Positions 1 through 6,449 of a DNA stretch of 8,409 bases are shown one piece after another. Position numbers and translations under genes: made by a program. The first letter of the stretch is position 1, and every line of letters starts with the position of its first letter. The notes beneath the pieces are model-generated. The model saw nothing but the letters and a program-made list of their open reading frames with translations. It did not search any database and was not told the DNA's origin. The stretch is taken from the NCBI GenBank assembly GCA_027080405.1, contig JALWSL010000102.1, forward strand, positions 1 through 8,409, written 5' to 3'. This stretch comes from Planctomycetaceae bacterium (lineage in GTDB: Bacteria > Planctomycetota > Planctomycetia > Planctomycetales > Planctomycetaceae).

Positions 1-501
1 ATCTATTTACTCAGCAATGCTGAATTCTGGAGAACGTACAAAACCAAAAAAGGAAACGATGGTCAAATCAGTCCGATCAAATTTCATGATGATGTGATGG
101 AGATGCTGACCAGAACCCTGAATATTGAAATCGACAAGCGATCGCGGGGCTCCGCAACCAACCGTGTCAACAAGTGGTTCACCGAAATTGTTCCTGCCAA
201 AAGAGACGAACGATTCGCCCCTAAAAAGGAAATTACGACCATCACGTTGGTGCCACCAACCGAACAGGGAACGGAGCAGGATTTCCCGAGAGAGTACCAA
301 GTCTATCTTTTTGCCAATGGAGACATGAAAGTCGTTCTGATATATGCTCTCCCCCGCAATGTCAGTGCTAGCGAGAACCTGATGGATAGAATTCCGTTTT
401 CACTGCAAACACTGAATGTTTCCGCTGAGAAACCGGTCGGAGCTGCCGGTAAGACCGCCACACCGGGACAGAAGCCAGCTAAATCCGGACCGGGTTTTTA
501 G
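1..501 (+). CDS. hypothetical protein, C-terminal part (5' truncated)
   Basis: The frame is open from base 1 to a TAG at 499-501, giving 167 residues with no start codon that has to be used, so the gene begins upstream of the window. An internal ATG at 94 has no clear ribosome binding site and lies inside continuous coding sequence. The visible part is mixed alpha/beta and charged. A probable beta segment (YQVYLFANGDMKVVLIYALP, about residues 99-118) is followed by RIPFSLQTLNV, and the last 25 residues are a low-complexity Lys/Pro/Gly/Ala tail that is probably disordered. No family was recognised, no membrane segment is visible, and any signal peptide would lie outside the window. It converges on the next gene, whose stop is only about 50 bases away, with no obvious strong hairpin terminator between them. 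I am confident it is coding and have no view on function. Confidence 0.8.
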   Translation: MYLLSNAEFWRTYKTKKGNDGQISPIKFHDDVMEMLTRTLNIEIDKRSRGSATNRVNKWFTEIVPAKRDERFAPKKEITTITLVPPTEQGTEQDFPREYQVYLFANGDMKVVLIYALPRNVSASENLMDRIPFSLQTLNVSAEKPVGAAGKTATPGQKPAKSGPGF

Positions 502-552
502 CCCTGGAAGTCCTTTGCCGGGAAGTTGCAGGCAGGCCGCGTCTGTTTTGAT

Positions 553-2028
553 TCAGGGGACAGCTTGCCAACCCTCGGAATCTGTTTTCCTGGCCAATTG
601 TGAAGAAACCTTCTGTACCAGTGCGTCGCGCGAGTGGGATTCTTCAGCTTTTTTCGCAGGGCGAATTGTGGTGCGGGCTGTTACCGGAACCATCAGGCTT
701 TCCTCCAGATCAAGTTCTGCCTGGATGATGCCCGTTCCCGCTTTTACTGCCGTCAGCTTTATTGGGAGAGTCACTGATTTTCCCGGCGCAGGGATTTTGA
801 CTCGACGTTGCAAATGTCTGGATTGGTCAATCTGCACACCCTGAAGCAGATCGATTTTCAGATCGGATTCAGAAAAAATTCGATCACTGCGATTGGATAT
901 TTTAATGAGAACAGGAAACTGTCTGGCCTCCTCGACAGAAACGGGGAGGGTCAAGGAAACGACAACATCAGGGACGAATACAACCGTGTTGGCGGCTAGT
1001 GAATATTGGAGCTGCAGGCGAGTTTCCGTTTGCAGTACCGGGCTATCATGGGAAGCGACACAGGTAATTTGGAATCGCCGCTGTTCATGGGGGCCGAGTA
1101 AATCGATTACCCACCGAAGCGTTCCCTCGTGAGCGCAGGCGGCTGGCATCACATTGTTTACGCAGTGGTGGTCTGCAACAACTTCCTCCAGGATGATGTT
1201 TTTCTGGACAGTTTCGCTTCTGTTTTTCACGATCAGCTCATAATTCACTTCCGAGCCAGCCGTTACATTTTTAGGCATTTTCTTCATCACAATCACTGCG
1301 GAACTCTGCTCAAGAGATTCAAGCGGGGTTGACTCTCTGACAACCGTAGTGGATTGTTCAGCTTGTTGTGCGGCTGGAGTTTCAAACCATGAGATATACT
1401 CCCGAGGGGCCAACTCGGGTTGATCGGCTTGCCTGAAGCGATGCCACTTACCGGCAAGGGAAGTGCGATTTTTTTGCGGGGGAATGAAAATGCTATTCGC
1501 CCTCGATACGACCTGCAGTTCCGAATGTTGGAAATCGGGGAGCAGGTCGGTATGAACCGTGTGAGCTACCAACTCTGGCTTCGTGGGGAAGGGGACATGT
1601 TCCCGCTGAGGAACCGGAAAAGGTTCGACTGGAGGAATACTGGATGGGGGCTCTTCCGGTTCAGGAGCGTATTTGGCGAAAGGATCGAATGATTTCACAG
1701 GTTTCCGAGGAGGTTTGGATTCAGTTGCTTCTTCCAAAAGCGGAGCATCCGTTTCTTTTTCCTGGACGGTACTTGTTTCGCTTGACGAAACAAGCATCTC
1801 CCGTTTGGGAGCACTGTTTGTTTCCCAGAAAAGAATGATCAACAGGATCAGGGCGGCACTGCCTGCGTAAAGGGTAATCTTCCAGACCGAACGCAGTTCG
1901 TCCTCGAAAAAGTTATCCCACCAGTCTTCCGCCCAGTACAGAAGCGAGTCCCGATAATCCTCCCAGGCGGTGAGGGGGGAAACCGTAGTTTTTTTGAACC
2001 ATTCCGGCGGATAGTAATAATACTGCAC
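553..2028 (-). CDS. membrane-anchored protein with tandem DUF11/Ig-like domains
   Basis: A 491-residue protein when read from the GTG at 2028. The N-terminal ~50 residues are extremely rich in Tyr/Trp/Phe (QYYYYPPEWF at the start, then LLYWAEDWWDNFFEDE). One hydrophobic helix follows (YAGSAALILLIILFW, about residues 54-68), then a ~170-residue Pro/Glu-rich linker. Two beta-sandwich-like repeats come last. The first (about 245-355) has the DUF11-type pattern of 'AGSEVNYELIVKNRSE' followed by 'LLGPHEQRRFQI'; the second (about 360-455) has 'FPVLIKISNRSD' and 'PAPGKSVTLPIKL'. The expected topology is a cytoplasmic tail with the repeats outside the membrane. The frame stays open to a GTG at 2166, but those extra 46 residues look non-coding, whereas AGGAA lies 7 nt before the 2028 GTG. 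DUF11-type proteins are common in planctomycetes and are thought to act in the cell envelope; no specific role can be given. It is a single gene with a long upstream region. Confidence 0.85.
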   Translation of the reverse strand: MQYYYYPPEWFKKTTVSPLTAWEDYRDSLLYWAEDWWDNFFEDELRSVWKITLYAGSAALILLIILFWETNSAPKREMLVSSSETSTVQEKETDAPLLEEATESKPPRKPVKSFDPFAKYAPEPEEPPSSIPPVEPFPVPQREHVPFPTKPELVAHTVHTDLLPDFQHSELQVVSRANSIFIPPQKNRTSLAGKWHRFRQADQPELAPREYISWFETPAAQQAEQSTTVVRESTPLESLEQSSAVIVMKKMPKNVTAGSEVNYELIVKNRSETVQKNIILEEVVADHHCVNNVMPAACAHEGTLRWVIDLLGPHEQRRFQITCVASHDSPVLQTETRLQLQYSLAANTVVFVPDVVVSLTLPVSVEEARQFPVLIKISNRSDRIFSESDLKIDLLQGVQIDQSRHLQRRVKIPAPGKSVTLPIKLTAVKAGTGIIQAELDLEESLMVPVTARTTIRPAKKAEESHSRDALVQKVSSQLARKTDSEGWQAVP

Positions 2029-2035
2029 TGCACGA

Positions 2036-2040
2036 TTCCT
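2036..2040 (-). promoter_or_regulatory. ribosome binding site deciding the GTG start at 2028
   Basis: On the minus strand AGGAA ends 7 nt before GTG 2028-2026. The alternative GTG at 2166 has no comparable purine-rich box. This is the main reason for the shorter start. Confidence 0.55.
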
Positions 2041-2230
2041 TTCGGCAGGTGAAAAACGGGAAATAGCTACGTGCCAAGGGAACAGGTAGTCAGAAATGGT
2101 ATTCCCACCTTTTCGGTGCCTGGACAGAGGTCGCACTTCGCAACCCGCCCCGTTGCCGCTCCGCACACCTGATGCATTTTTGTCCGATGTAGTGAAGCCG
2201 CAACGCGTTACCCCTCCCCCTTTGCGCCGG

Positions 2231-2249
2231 GATTGTAATAATTACCATC
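2231..2249. repeat. imperfect 19-bp dyad, possible operator
   Basis: The core GTAAT-A-ATTAC is a perfect inverted repeat (2235-2245). It is flanked by GAT and ATC, which also pair, with a single mismatched position on each side. It covers the candidate -10 element of the upstream region of the DUF11-like gene, a typical place for a repressor site. The function is inferred from position only. Confidence 0.35.
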
Positions 2250-2261
2250 CAGTTAGGGCAA
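2232..2261 (-). promoter_or_regulatory. candidate sigma70-like promoter for the DUF11-like gene
   Basis: On the minus strand TTGCCC (2261-2256) and TACAAT (2237-2232) are separated by 18 bases, giving 4/6 and 5/6 matches to the bacterial consensus. Transcription would begin near 2225, about 195 bases before the preferred GTG start. The -10 element overlaps a dyad. Planctomycete promoters are poorly defined and this match could arise by chance. Confidence 0.3.
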
Positions 2262-2476
2262 GCACAGTTTTGCAAAAAAGGGGGCAGTTGGCAGAATGGC
2301 GGGTTTGAAGGATTATGGCGGGTTATTCAAAGCGGTGGCCCTGCGGCTCCGCATACTTTTGCAACACGTCAGCCCCCCGGATCGGGTAAGCATTCAGTCG
2401 CACCGGACATGCCCATTACCGGACGGCTTGGTCTGTTGCCGCCTGCAATCTCTGGCCGCTAGTGTTCTCCCGATCT

Positions 2477-2507
2477 TTATGTTCTTCTGATATTATGTTC
2501 TTCTGAT
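2477..2507. repeat. 15-bp tandem direct repeat
   Basis: TTATGTTCTTCTGAT occurs at 2477-2491 and again, identical, at 2493-2507, one base apart. It lies about 40 bases past the stop of the radical SAM gene, in the non-coding stretch. It looks like a recent small duplication; no function is evident. Confidence 0.85.
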
Positions 2508-2544
2508 GGTGAATAATCCGGGTTATGGTGTGGAACCAGCCAGC

Positions 2545-3888
2545 TTAATGAGGATTGATTTCCAGTTCGACCAGGTTGTTTGATGTTACCGAATCGCTGT
2601 CGGTCGAGAGGTTATCACCAGAGGGTGGGGGTTCCTTGTCGAGAATCGCCGGAGCCGATGAAACACCATGATCTTTTCCGTCATACACACCGAAGTCGCT
2701 GAAGAAGAATTTCTTGGCGATTCGCACGGCCCAACTCTTTTCTGGAACCTGTTCGGCGGGGTTATATTGCGAGGGGCGAACTCTCATTGCTTTCAGTTCC
2801 GCCATTGCCGTTTGTCGAGCCGTAACATCTTTTGCCTGATGTTTTTCAATGAGATCGGCCAATAGATCAGGCCGTTCCAGGACGATACAGCCTCTGGTGG
2901 TGTTGGCAGCCAATTCGCGAAAACCTTTCAGGAATTCGGAGTTGTCGATTTTTTCCTTGATCGTTCGATTTTGTTCATGAATGGAATCGGTACTGAACTG
3001 GACGATCGGACAGGGTTCGATATCTCCCCAGGGGTTGATGTGATGTGTGACTCCCGTCACAGCCGGGCACAGTGCCTGCCCCTGACTGTCGAAATAGGCA
3101 TCGACAATGATAATCGGCTTTTTTGCCCGCATATTAACGACGAATTTTCTGGCAAGTAATTGCTGTTCAGGCGAGAGAGCCAGTTCAGGAGAGGCATGCG
3201 GCCCCATGGGGCGATAAACGTGAAACCAGGTGTAGGCGACCCCCATCTCAATGAGCCGATCGATCCAGGCTTCATTGAGTAAATCTTTGATATTGCTTTG
3301 GCACAAACTGGTGCATACACCGGTGAAGAGTTTCTGGTTGAGGCAGTTCTGGATACCGTTCAATGTTTTGTTGTAGACACCTGTTTTGCCCCGACGTTCA
3401 TCGCTGACGATCTCGTTTCCTTCGACACTGATCAACGGTGTGATGTTACCAAGCTTGCGCATTCGCCCGGCAATTTCTTCCGTGATGAAGTGTCCGTTGG
3501 TGAAAATCTGGAAGTAACAGTCAGGATGTTCTGCCAGCATATCAAGCAGTTCACTGTGCATGAACGGCTCACCACCGACGATGCCGAAAAAAACATTTCC
3601 CTCTGCTTTCGATTCATTCACCAATCGGTGAAAGGCTTCCGGTTCGATTCGCTGCTGCTTGTGCGAGACATCAACCCAGCACCCTTGACAGCGGAGATTG
3701 CAACTGTTGATGACGGAAACATAAAGGAAAGGGGGGAAGTATTCACCGCGTTTCATTCGCCATTTGTGCTTCTGAACCGAAATTGCTCCCTTGATTCCCA
3801 TGTTGTAGAACAACTTCCACAGGATCCGTTTATCAGTATTGAAAAACAGACGCGAGGCCAGGCGAATATACATTACTTTTATGTCCAC
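2545..3888 (-). CDS. radical SAM protein with SPASM-like C-terminal cysteines
   Basis: A 447-residue protein read from GTG 3888. The radical SAM cluster motif CxxxCxxC is NSCNLRCQGCW (Cys63, Cys67, Cys70), and GIVGGEP (about 102-108) is the SAM-contacting GGE motif. The core is therefore a [4Fe-4S] enzyme that cleaves S-adenosylmethionine to make a 5'-deoxyadenosyl radical. Downstream, Cys274, Cys293 (in NPWGDIEPCP) and Cys334 (in RGC) resemble the auxiliary-cluster region of SPASM/twitch enzymes, which often modify peptides or act as maturases. The last ~30 residues are a Ser/Asp/Pro-rich, probably disordered tail. No signal peptide is visible, so it is cytoplasmic. Start choice is uncertain: GTG 3888 and ATG 3873 are both possible and neither has a good ribosome binding site; an in-frame stop lies at 3900-3898. 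No precursor peptide or partner enzyme sits beside it, so the substrate is unknown. The family call is firm; the subfamily is open. Confidence 0.93.
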   Translation of the reverse strand: MDIKVMYIRLASRLFFNTDKRILWKLFYNMGIKGAISVQKHKWRMKRGEYFPPFLYVSVINSCNLRCQGCWVDVSHKQQRIEPEAFHRLVNESKAEGNVFFGIVGGEPFMHSELLDMLAEHPDCYFQIFTNGHFITEEIAGRMRKLGNITPLISVEGNEIVSDERRGKTGVYNKTLNGIQNCLNQKLFTGVCTSLCQSNIKDLLNEAWIDRLIEMGVAYTWFHVYRPMGPHASPELALSPEQQLLARKFVVNMRAKKPIIIVDAYFDSQGQALCPAVTGVTHHINPWGDIEPCPIVQFSTDSIHEQNRTIKEKIDNSEFLKGFRELAANTTRGCIVLERPDLLADLIEKHQAKDVTARQTAMAELKAMRVRPSQYNPAEQVPEKSWAVRIAKKFFFSDFGVYDGKDHGVSSAPAILDKEPPPSGDNLSTDSDSVTSNNLVELEINPH

Positions 3889-3890
3889 GA

Positions 3891-3914
3891 GGAATTGTTA
3901 ATGGAATTGTTGAT
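3891..3914. repeat. 12-bp tandem duplication just upstream of the radical SAM start
   Basis: GGAATTGTTAAT (3891-3902) is followed immediately by GGAATTGTTGAT (3903-3914), 11 of 12 identical. It begins 2 bases upstream of the GTG start of the minus-strand radical SAM gene, in what would be its 5' leader. Confidence 0.85.
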
Positions 3915-4299
3915 GGTGCTACCCCTTCCGCCATTACGCTACCAAGATCAGAGGCATTTCAGCAAGGCAAAACCGGTAATCACGCTCGGTTCTTGTGCTA
4001 CTAACGTCAAAAGTTTGCGAACGGTGCGAGAACTATTGAAAATCTCATTTTGGATACGGTGGTCAGAACAGGCCAGCGCGCCGGGAACACTGTTGCGTGC
4101 AGACGGAAACGCCGCAGCGCTTCCTCCAAATTCATCACCAAAAAAAGTGAGTGACATCTGCGTACACGACGTCTCAGCCAGTTTCGTCATCACAAGATTC
4201 AAGCTGAACCGTCGATCCCCATTTCTTTTTCTGGCGATGCAAGTTTCAGCGTTTGCACACATTTGATATACGTCCTGCCCAAAAAAGTGGTATTTGCAC

Positions 4300-4327
4300 T
4301 TGATAATTCTAACGGGTGGGGGACAAT
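4300..4327 (+). promoter_or_regulatory. weak candidate promoter for the small-protein/DUF1559 cassette
   Basis: TTGATA (4300-4305) and GACAAT (4322-4327) are spaced by 16 bases, 60-70 bases upstream of the first cassette ATG at 4395. The -35 match is fair and the -10 match is modest. Offered only as the best-looking pair in the region. Confidence 0.2.
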
Positions 4328-4371
4328 AGAACCCTGTGGTCAAAAGGGCACAAGTTGGCATATCCCTAATT

Positions 4372-4385
4372 TTCGACAAGTCGAA
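4372..4385. repeat. perfect dyad TTCGAC-AA-GTCGAA overlapping the ribosome binding site
   Basis: A 6+2+6 inverted repeat ends in the AA that begins the AAGGAG ribosome binding site at 4384-4389. In RNA it could form a small hairpin (5-bp stem, CAAG loop) touching the Shine-Dalgarno sequence; in DNA it could be a protein site. Its position suggests control of the cassette's first gene, but this is inference. Confidence 0.4.
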
Positions 4386-4389
4386 GGAG
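4384..4389 (+). promoter_or_regulatory. ribosome binding site for ATG 4395
   Basis: AAGGAG lies 5 bases before ATG 4395-4397. It is the only strong Shine-Dalgarno site near the small-protein gene, and it fixes the start in a frame different from the downstream open frame, which is how the frameshift is recognised. Confidence 0.7.
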
Positions 4390-4394
4390 ATGAA

Positions 4395-4828
4395 ATGAGA
4401 TCATTTGCGACAAAGCTCCCTGTATTTTTTTGCTTGCATTAACCCCATTGCTCATGGCAGCATTCACAGATGTTACTATCGAAGTGCCTGATTCTGGTGC
4501 AGGGGCAGTCTGGGACATTAAAGAGGTGTCGGGGACTGCAACTGGTGCTACCAATGGAAGTACTGTCAGCGGGGCTTTGTATAAATGGAAGAATGGCTCA
4601 TGGTCCAATGTCTCGCCTATGGGGCCAATTAAAGTTACCGCAACTCACGCCGATGAAACGTGGAGCACTGGACCAGATTTGACATTGGTTTCTCCGGATA
4701 TAAGCAAGAACGGTCCACCCGAAGAACGCAAGTATATTACCCCTGGACAATATAAGGTAGTTGTTGAAATCATGGACAGTATGAATTTTACTACTTTAAG
4801 CGACACCAATACCTGGACAATTCCCTGA
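4395..4828 (+). CDS. small secreted protein, frame broken at a T7 run in the signal peptide
   Basis: From ATG 4395 the read frame encodes MRSFATKLPVFF and then Cys-Leu-His and a stop (TAA 4440-4442), just after seven T at 4425-4431. The frame that continues to TGA 4826-4828 begins at TTG 4430. Adding one T to the run joins the two exactly into a 144-residue protein with a basic start, a hydrophobic core (LPVFFLLALTPLLMA) and Ala-Ala near a plausible signal peptidase I site before FTDV. The mature part is about 120 residues, rich in Gly/Thr/Ser/Val, with repeated beta-like stretches (VTIEV, IKVTATH, YKVVVEI), so it may be a single Ig-like or similar beta-sandwich. No family was recognised. It is first in a cassette with the DUF1559 gene 84 bases downstream. 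It may be a frameshift mutant, a slippage-expressed gene or a sequence error. Without the N-terminus, starts at TTG 4430 or ATG 4454 lack ribosome binding sites. Confidence 0.65.
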
Positions 4829-4900
4829 TGGCAAGAGTTGCTTAACTACATGTGTTGTCTGAACGACTTGGCTTGTGATTAGACTGGATTCGGGCTATCT

Positions 4901-4905
4901 AGGAG
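4901..4905 (+). promoter_or_regulatory. ribosome binding site of the DUF1559 gene
   Basis: AGGAG lies 7 bases before ATG 4913 and supports that start, which also gives a normal-length prepilin leader. Confidence 0.7.
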
Positions 4906-4912
4906 TGTCGTT

Positions 4913-5809
4913 ATGAAATGGTTCATCCCCGGGCCGAAAATTCGCACTTGCCGCCGTGGATTTACCCTCACAGAATTGGTGGTGTCGCTGGGCATTATCG
5001 GTCTTCTGTTTGCGTTATTGTTACCTGCGATTCAGCAATCTCGCGCGGCGTCTCGCAGAGTGAAGTGTGCGTCCAACTTGAAGCAGATTGGCTTGGCGGT
5101 CCATCACTATCTTGATATTTATCACCAGTTCCCGGGGGCTATTCATGTTTCAAAAGGTTGCTTATACACATTGCTTCCCTTCATTGATCAGGAGGCTCTG
5201 TATCAGCGACTTGAAAATTCTGTTGCGACTAGTGTAGAGGATAGCGGAACTTCGATGGTAGCTGTCTATCTTTGTCCGGATGATCCAATCACCAGGGAGG
5301 GAGTCGATGTAACCAGCTATGCAATCAATGGCGGAATTCCTCCGGGGTTGGGGCCAGTACACGGATTTCGCTTTGAAATAGTCACTCCGGCCAAGGTTTC
5401 GGATGGCTTATCTCAAACTGCGTATATGTCTGAGATGGTTAGCAATAACTGGATTCCTTTTTTGAATATGACGACCTCTCCCGATATCCGACACAAGCTT
5501 ACGCGCAAGGAGTTGGAATCATTTAGCGAACAGTGTCTTCTTGGTGCAAAATCAGGTTTGTGGCAAAGAGGACAAAGTTCAGCATCGATAACATCTGGTG
5601 GAGGCTATAACCATTTGTTACCTCCCAACTCACCAATCTGTTACTTTTCGCCTTATCCAATACAGATTCGCCCAGCGGTTGGTGCACATGCAGAAGGCCT
5701 CAATGTTTTGATGGCCGACGGATCGGTGCGCTTCAGTAGCGAAAACATTGACCGTAGCGTGTGGTGGAATTTAGGTACGATTAATGGCAACGATATCGTT
5801 AATCGGTGA
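4913..5809 (+). CDS. DUF1559 domain-containing, prepilin-like N-terminal cleavage/methylation protein
   Basis: A 298-residue protein. A 16-residue basic leader (ending CRRG) precedes [20 protein letters not shown], the class III (type IV pilin-like) signal. Prepilin peptidase should cut between Gly16 and Phe17, and Glu21 is the conserved Glu+5. The hydrophobic helix runs to about residue 38, followed by the family hallmark [20 protein letters not shown] and 'IGLAVHHY', then a pseudopilin-like globular domain. The C-terminus has the DUF1559 signature [14 protein letters not shown] (about 259-274). This family is hugely expanded in planctomycetes and its members are presumed to be exported, pseudopilin-like surface or secretion-associated proteins; the exact role is not established. 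The length is typical of the family. It has a good ribosome binding site. The next gene starts 13 bases after its stop, so the two are very probably co-transcribed and translationally coupled. Confidence 0.96.
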   Translation: MKWFIPGPKIRTCRRGFTLTELVVSLGIIGLLFALLLPAIQQSRAASRRVKCASNLKQIGLAVHHYLDIYHQFPGAIHVSKGCLYTLLPFIDQEALYQRLENSVATSVEDSGTSMVAVYLCPDDPITREGVDVTSYAINGGIPPGLGPVHGFRFEIVTPAKVSDGLSQTAYMSEMVSNNWIPFLNMTTSPDIRHKLTRKELESFSEQCLLGAKSGLWQRGQSSASITSGGGYNHLLPPNSPICYFSPYPIQIRPAVGAHAEGLNVLMADGSVRFSSENIDRSVWWNLGTINGNDIVNR

Positions 5810-5822
5810 GGAATAATGAGCA

Positions 5823-6449
5823 ATGCGACTTGACTGGCGAGATCGTAAAAGGTTGATGGCAATGGTCATTATTCTTTTGGTAGTGCTGCTCTATTGGATT
5901 GCTCTGCCCGGAACAGGGCAACCTCCTCACGTATATGATTCAATGGCGCATCTTCCAAGGGAAGTCGCTCAAAGTGGAAAATTCTATCCATTGCCCTTCG
6001 ATAATGCAGAGCCTTTGTCGGGGCGACCTGAAGTTCCCATGCCAATTCCGCGATCCATTTATTCAAAAGTCGAGCTAAAAATCAATGGCAGGCGTGTTGA
6101 AAGCAAACTGATCACCCTTTCGGCAGGAGATACGGTACATGTAGAAGGAAAAATATTTGGCCAAAGTGACTTGCCGCAACAGGTGAAAATGGATGGTGGA
6201 ATCAGTGTCGTTACCCGAGCGTCGAACGACTTGGGCTGGATGATTCATCGTCCTCAGTTTTTCGGAGGAAAAATGCAGGCTCTAGATCCTCGTAATAGCG
6301 AGTCCCAGCGATATTGCTCATTTGAGGGAGATTACAGTTTGCCCGAGCAGACAGGAGAATACCTGCTCGTTGTTGTCTCCTCGGCTTATCTGGGATTGAG
6401 AGAGCATCCGGCATTGCTGGCAGCAGAATTCCCGCTTGACCTGGAATGA
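5823..6449 (+). CDS. single-pass membrane-anchored hypothetical protein
   Basis: A 208-residue protein. It has a basic cytoplasmic N-terminus (MRLDWRDRKRL), one hydrophobic helix (MAMVIILLVVLLYWIALPG, about residues 12-30) and a ~175-residue domain expected outside the membrane. The exported part has a Pro-rich linker (PEVPMPIPRS, about 70-79) then a beta-rich region (YSKVELKINGRR, ITLSAGDTVHVEGKIFG, TGEYLLVVVSSAYLG) that could be a small Ig-like or jelly-roll fold; I recognise no family. Its ATG is 13 bases after the DUF1559 stop, with AGGA overlapping that stop codon, implying coupled translation. The position suggests it works with the DUF1559 protein and the small secreted protein upstream, perhaps as an accessory membrane component. 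A 16-bp duplication spans its stop codon. Confidence 0.85.
   Translation: MRLDWRDRKRLMAMVIILLVVLLYWIALPGTGQPPHVYDSMAHLPREVAQSGKFYPLPFDNAEPLSGRPEVPMPIPRSIYSKVELKINGRRVESKLITLSAGDTVHVEGKIFGQSDLPQQVKMDGGISVVTRASNDLGWMIHRPQFFGGKMQALDPRNSESQRYCSFEGDYSLPEQTGEYLLVVVSSAYLGLREHPALLAAEFPLDLE

Larger units (their letters stand above)
2029..2544. other. gene-free stretch between two minus-strand genes
   Basis: About 516 bases with no convincing gene; short open frames here lack ribosome binding sites and recognisable composition. It should contain the 3' end of the radical SAM transcript and the promoter of the DUF11-like gene. Visible structure: a 15-bp repeat in tandem near 2477-2507, a 10-bp direct repeat (ATGGCGGGTT at 2296-2305 and 2315-2324), a small dyad TGCGG-CT-CCGCA near 2342-2353, and the dyad at 2231-2249. 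I saw no tRNA cloverleaf and no strong hairpin followed by a T-run. Confidence 0.6.
3889..4394. other. gene-free divergent intergenic region
   Basis: About 506 bases separate the minus-strand radical SAM gene from the plus-strand cassette. It should hold both divergent promoters. I see no known RNA family, no tRNA and no credible coding sequence. A minus-strand open frame covers 4379-3948 but its product shows no domain, has poor composition and no ribosome binding site. Structured elements noted are the 12-bp tandem repeat at 3891 and a dyad at 4372-4385. Confidence 0.55.

Noticed and set aside
502..552. Possible bidirectional terminator between convergent genes
   Set aside because: Only a weak 4-bp CCTG/CAGG pairing is visible, without a T-run on either strand.
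2029..2166. 46-codon N-terminal extension of the DUF11-like protein from GTG 2166
   Set aside because: The composition is unlike the rest of the protein and there is no ribosome binding site, whereas GTG 2028 has AGGAA at 7 bases. It remains an alternative start.
2342..2353. TGCGG-CT-CCGCA hairpin as a terminator of the radical SAM transcript
   Set aside because: The stem is short, no U-tract follows it in either orientation, and it lies about 190 bases past the stop.
3298..4266. Long plus-strand open frame of 322 codons
   Set aside because: It is mostly antisense to the well-supported radical SAM gene, shows no domain or ribosome binding site, and its tail lies in the intergenic region; a shadow frame.
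3948..4379. Minus-strand open frame of 143 codons upstream of the radical SAM gene
   Set aside because: The product is Cys/Ser/Pro-scattered with no family motif, and no Shine-Dalgarno precedes its start; probably chance.
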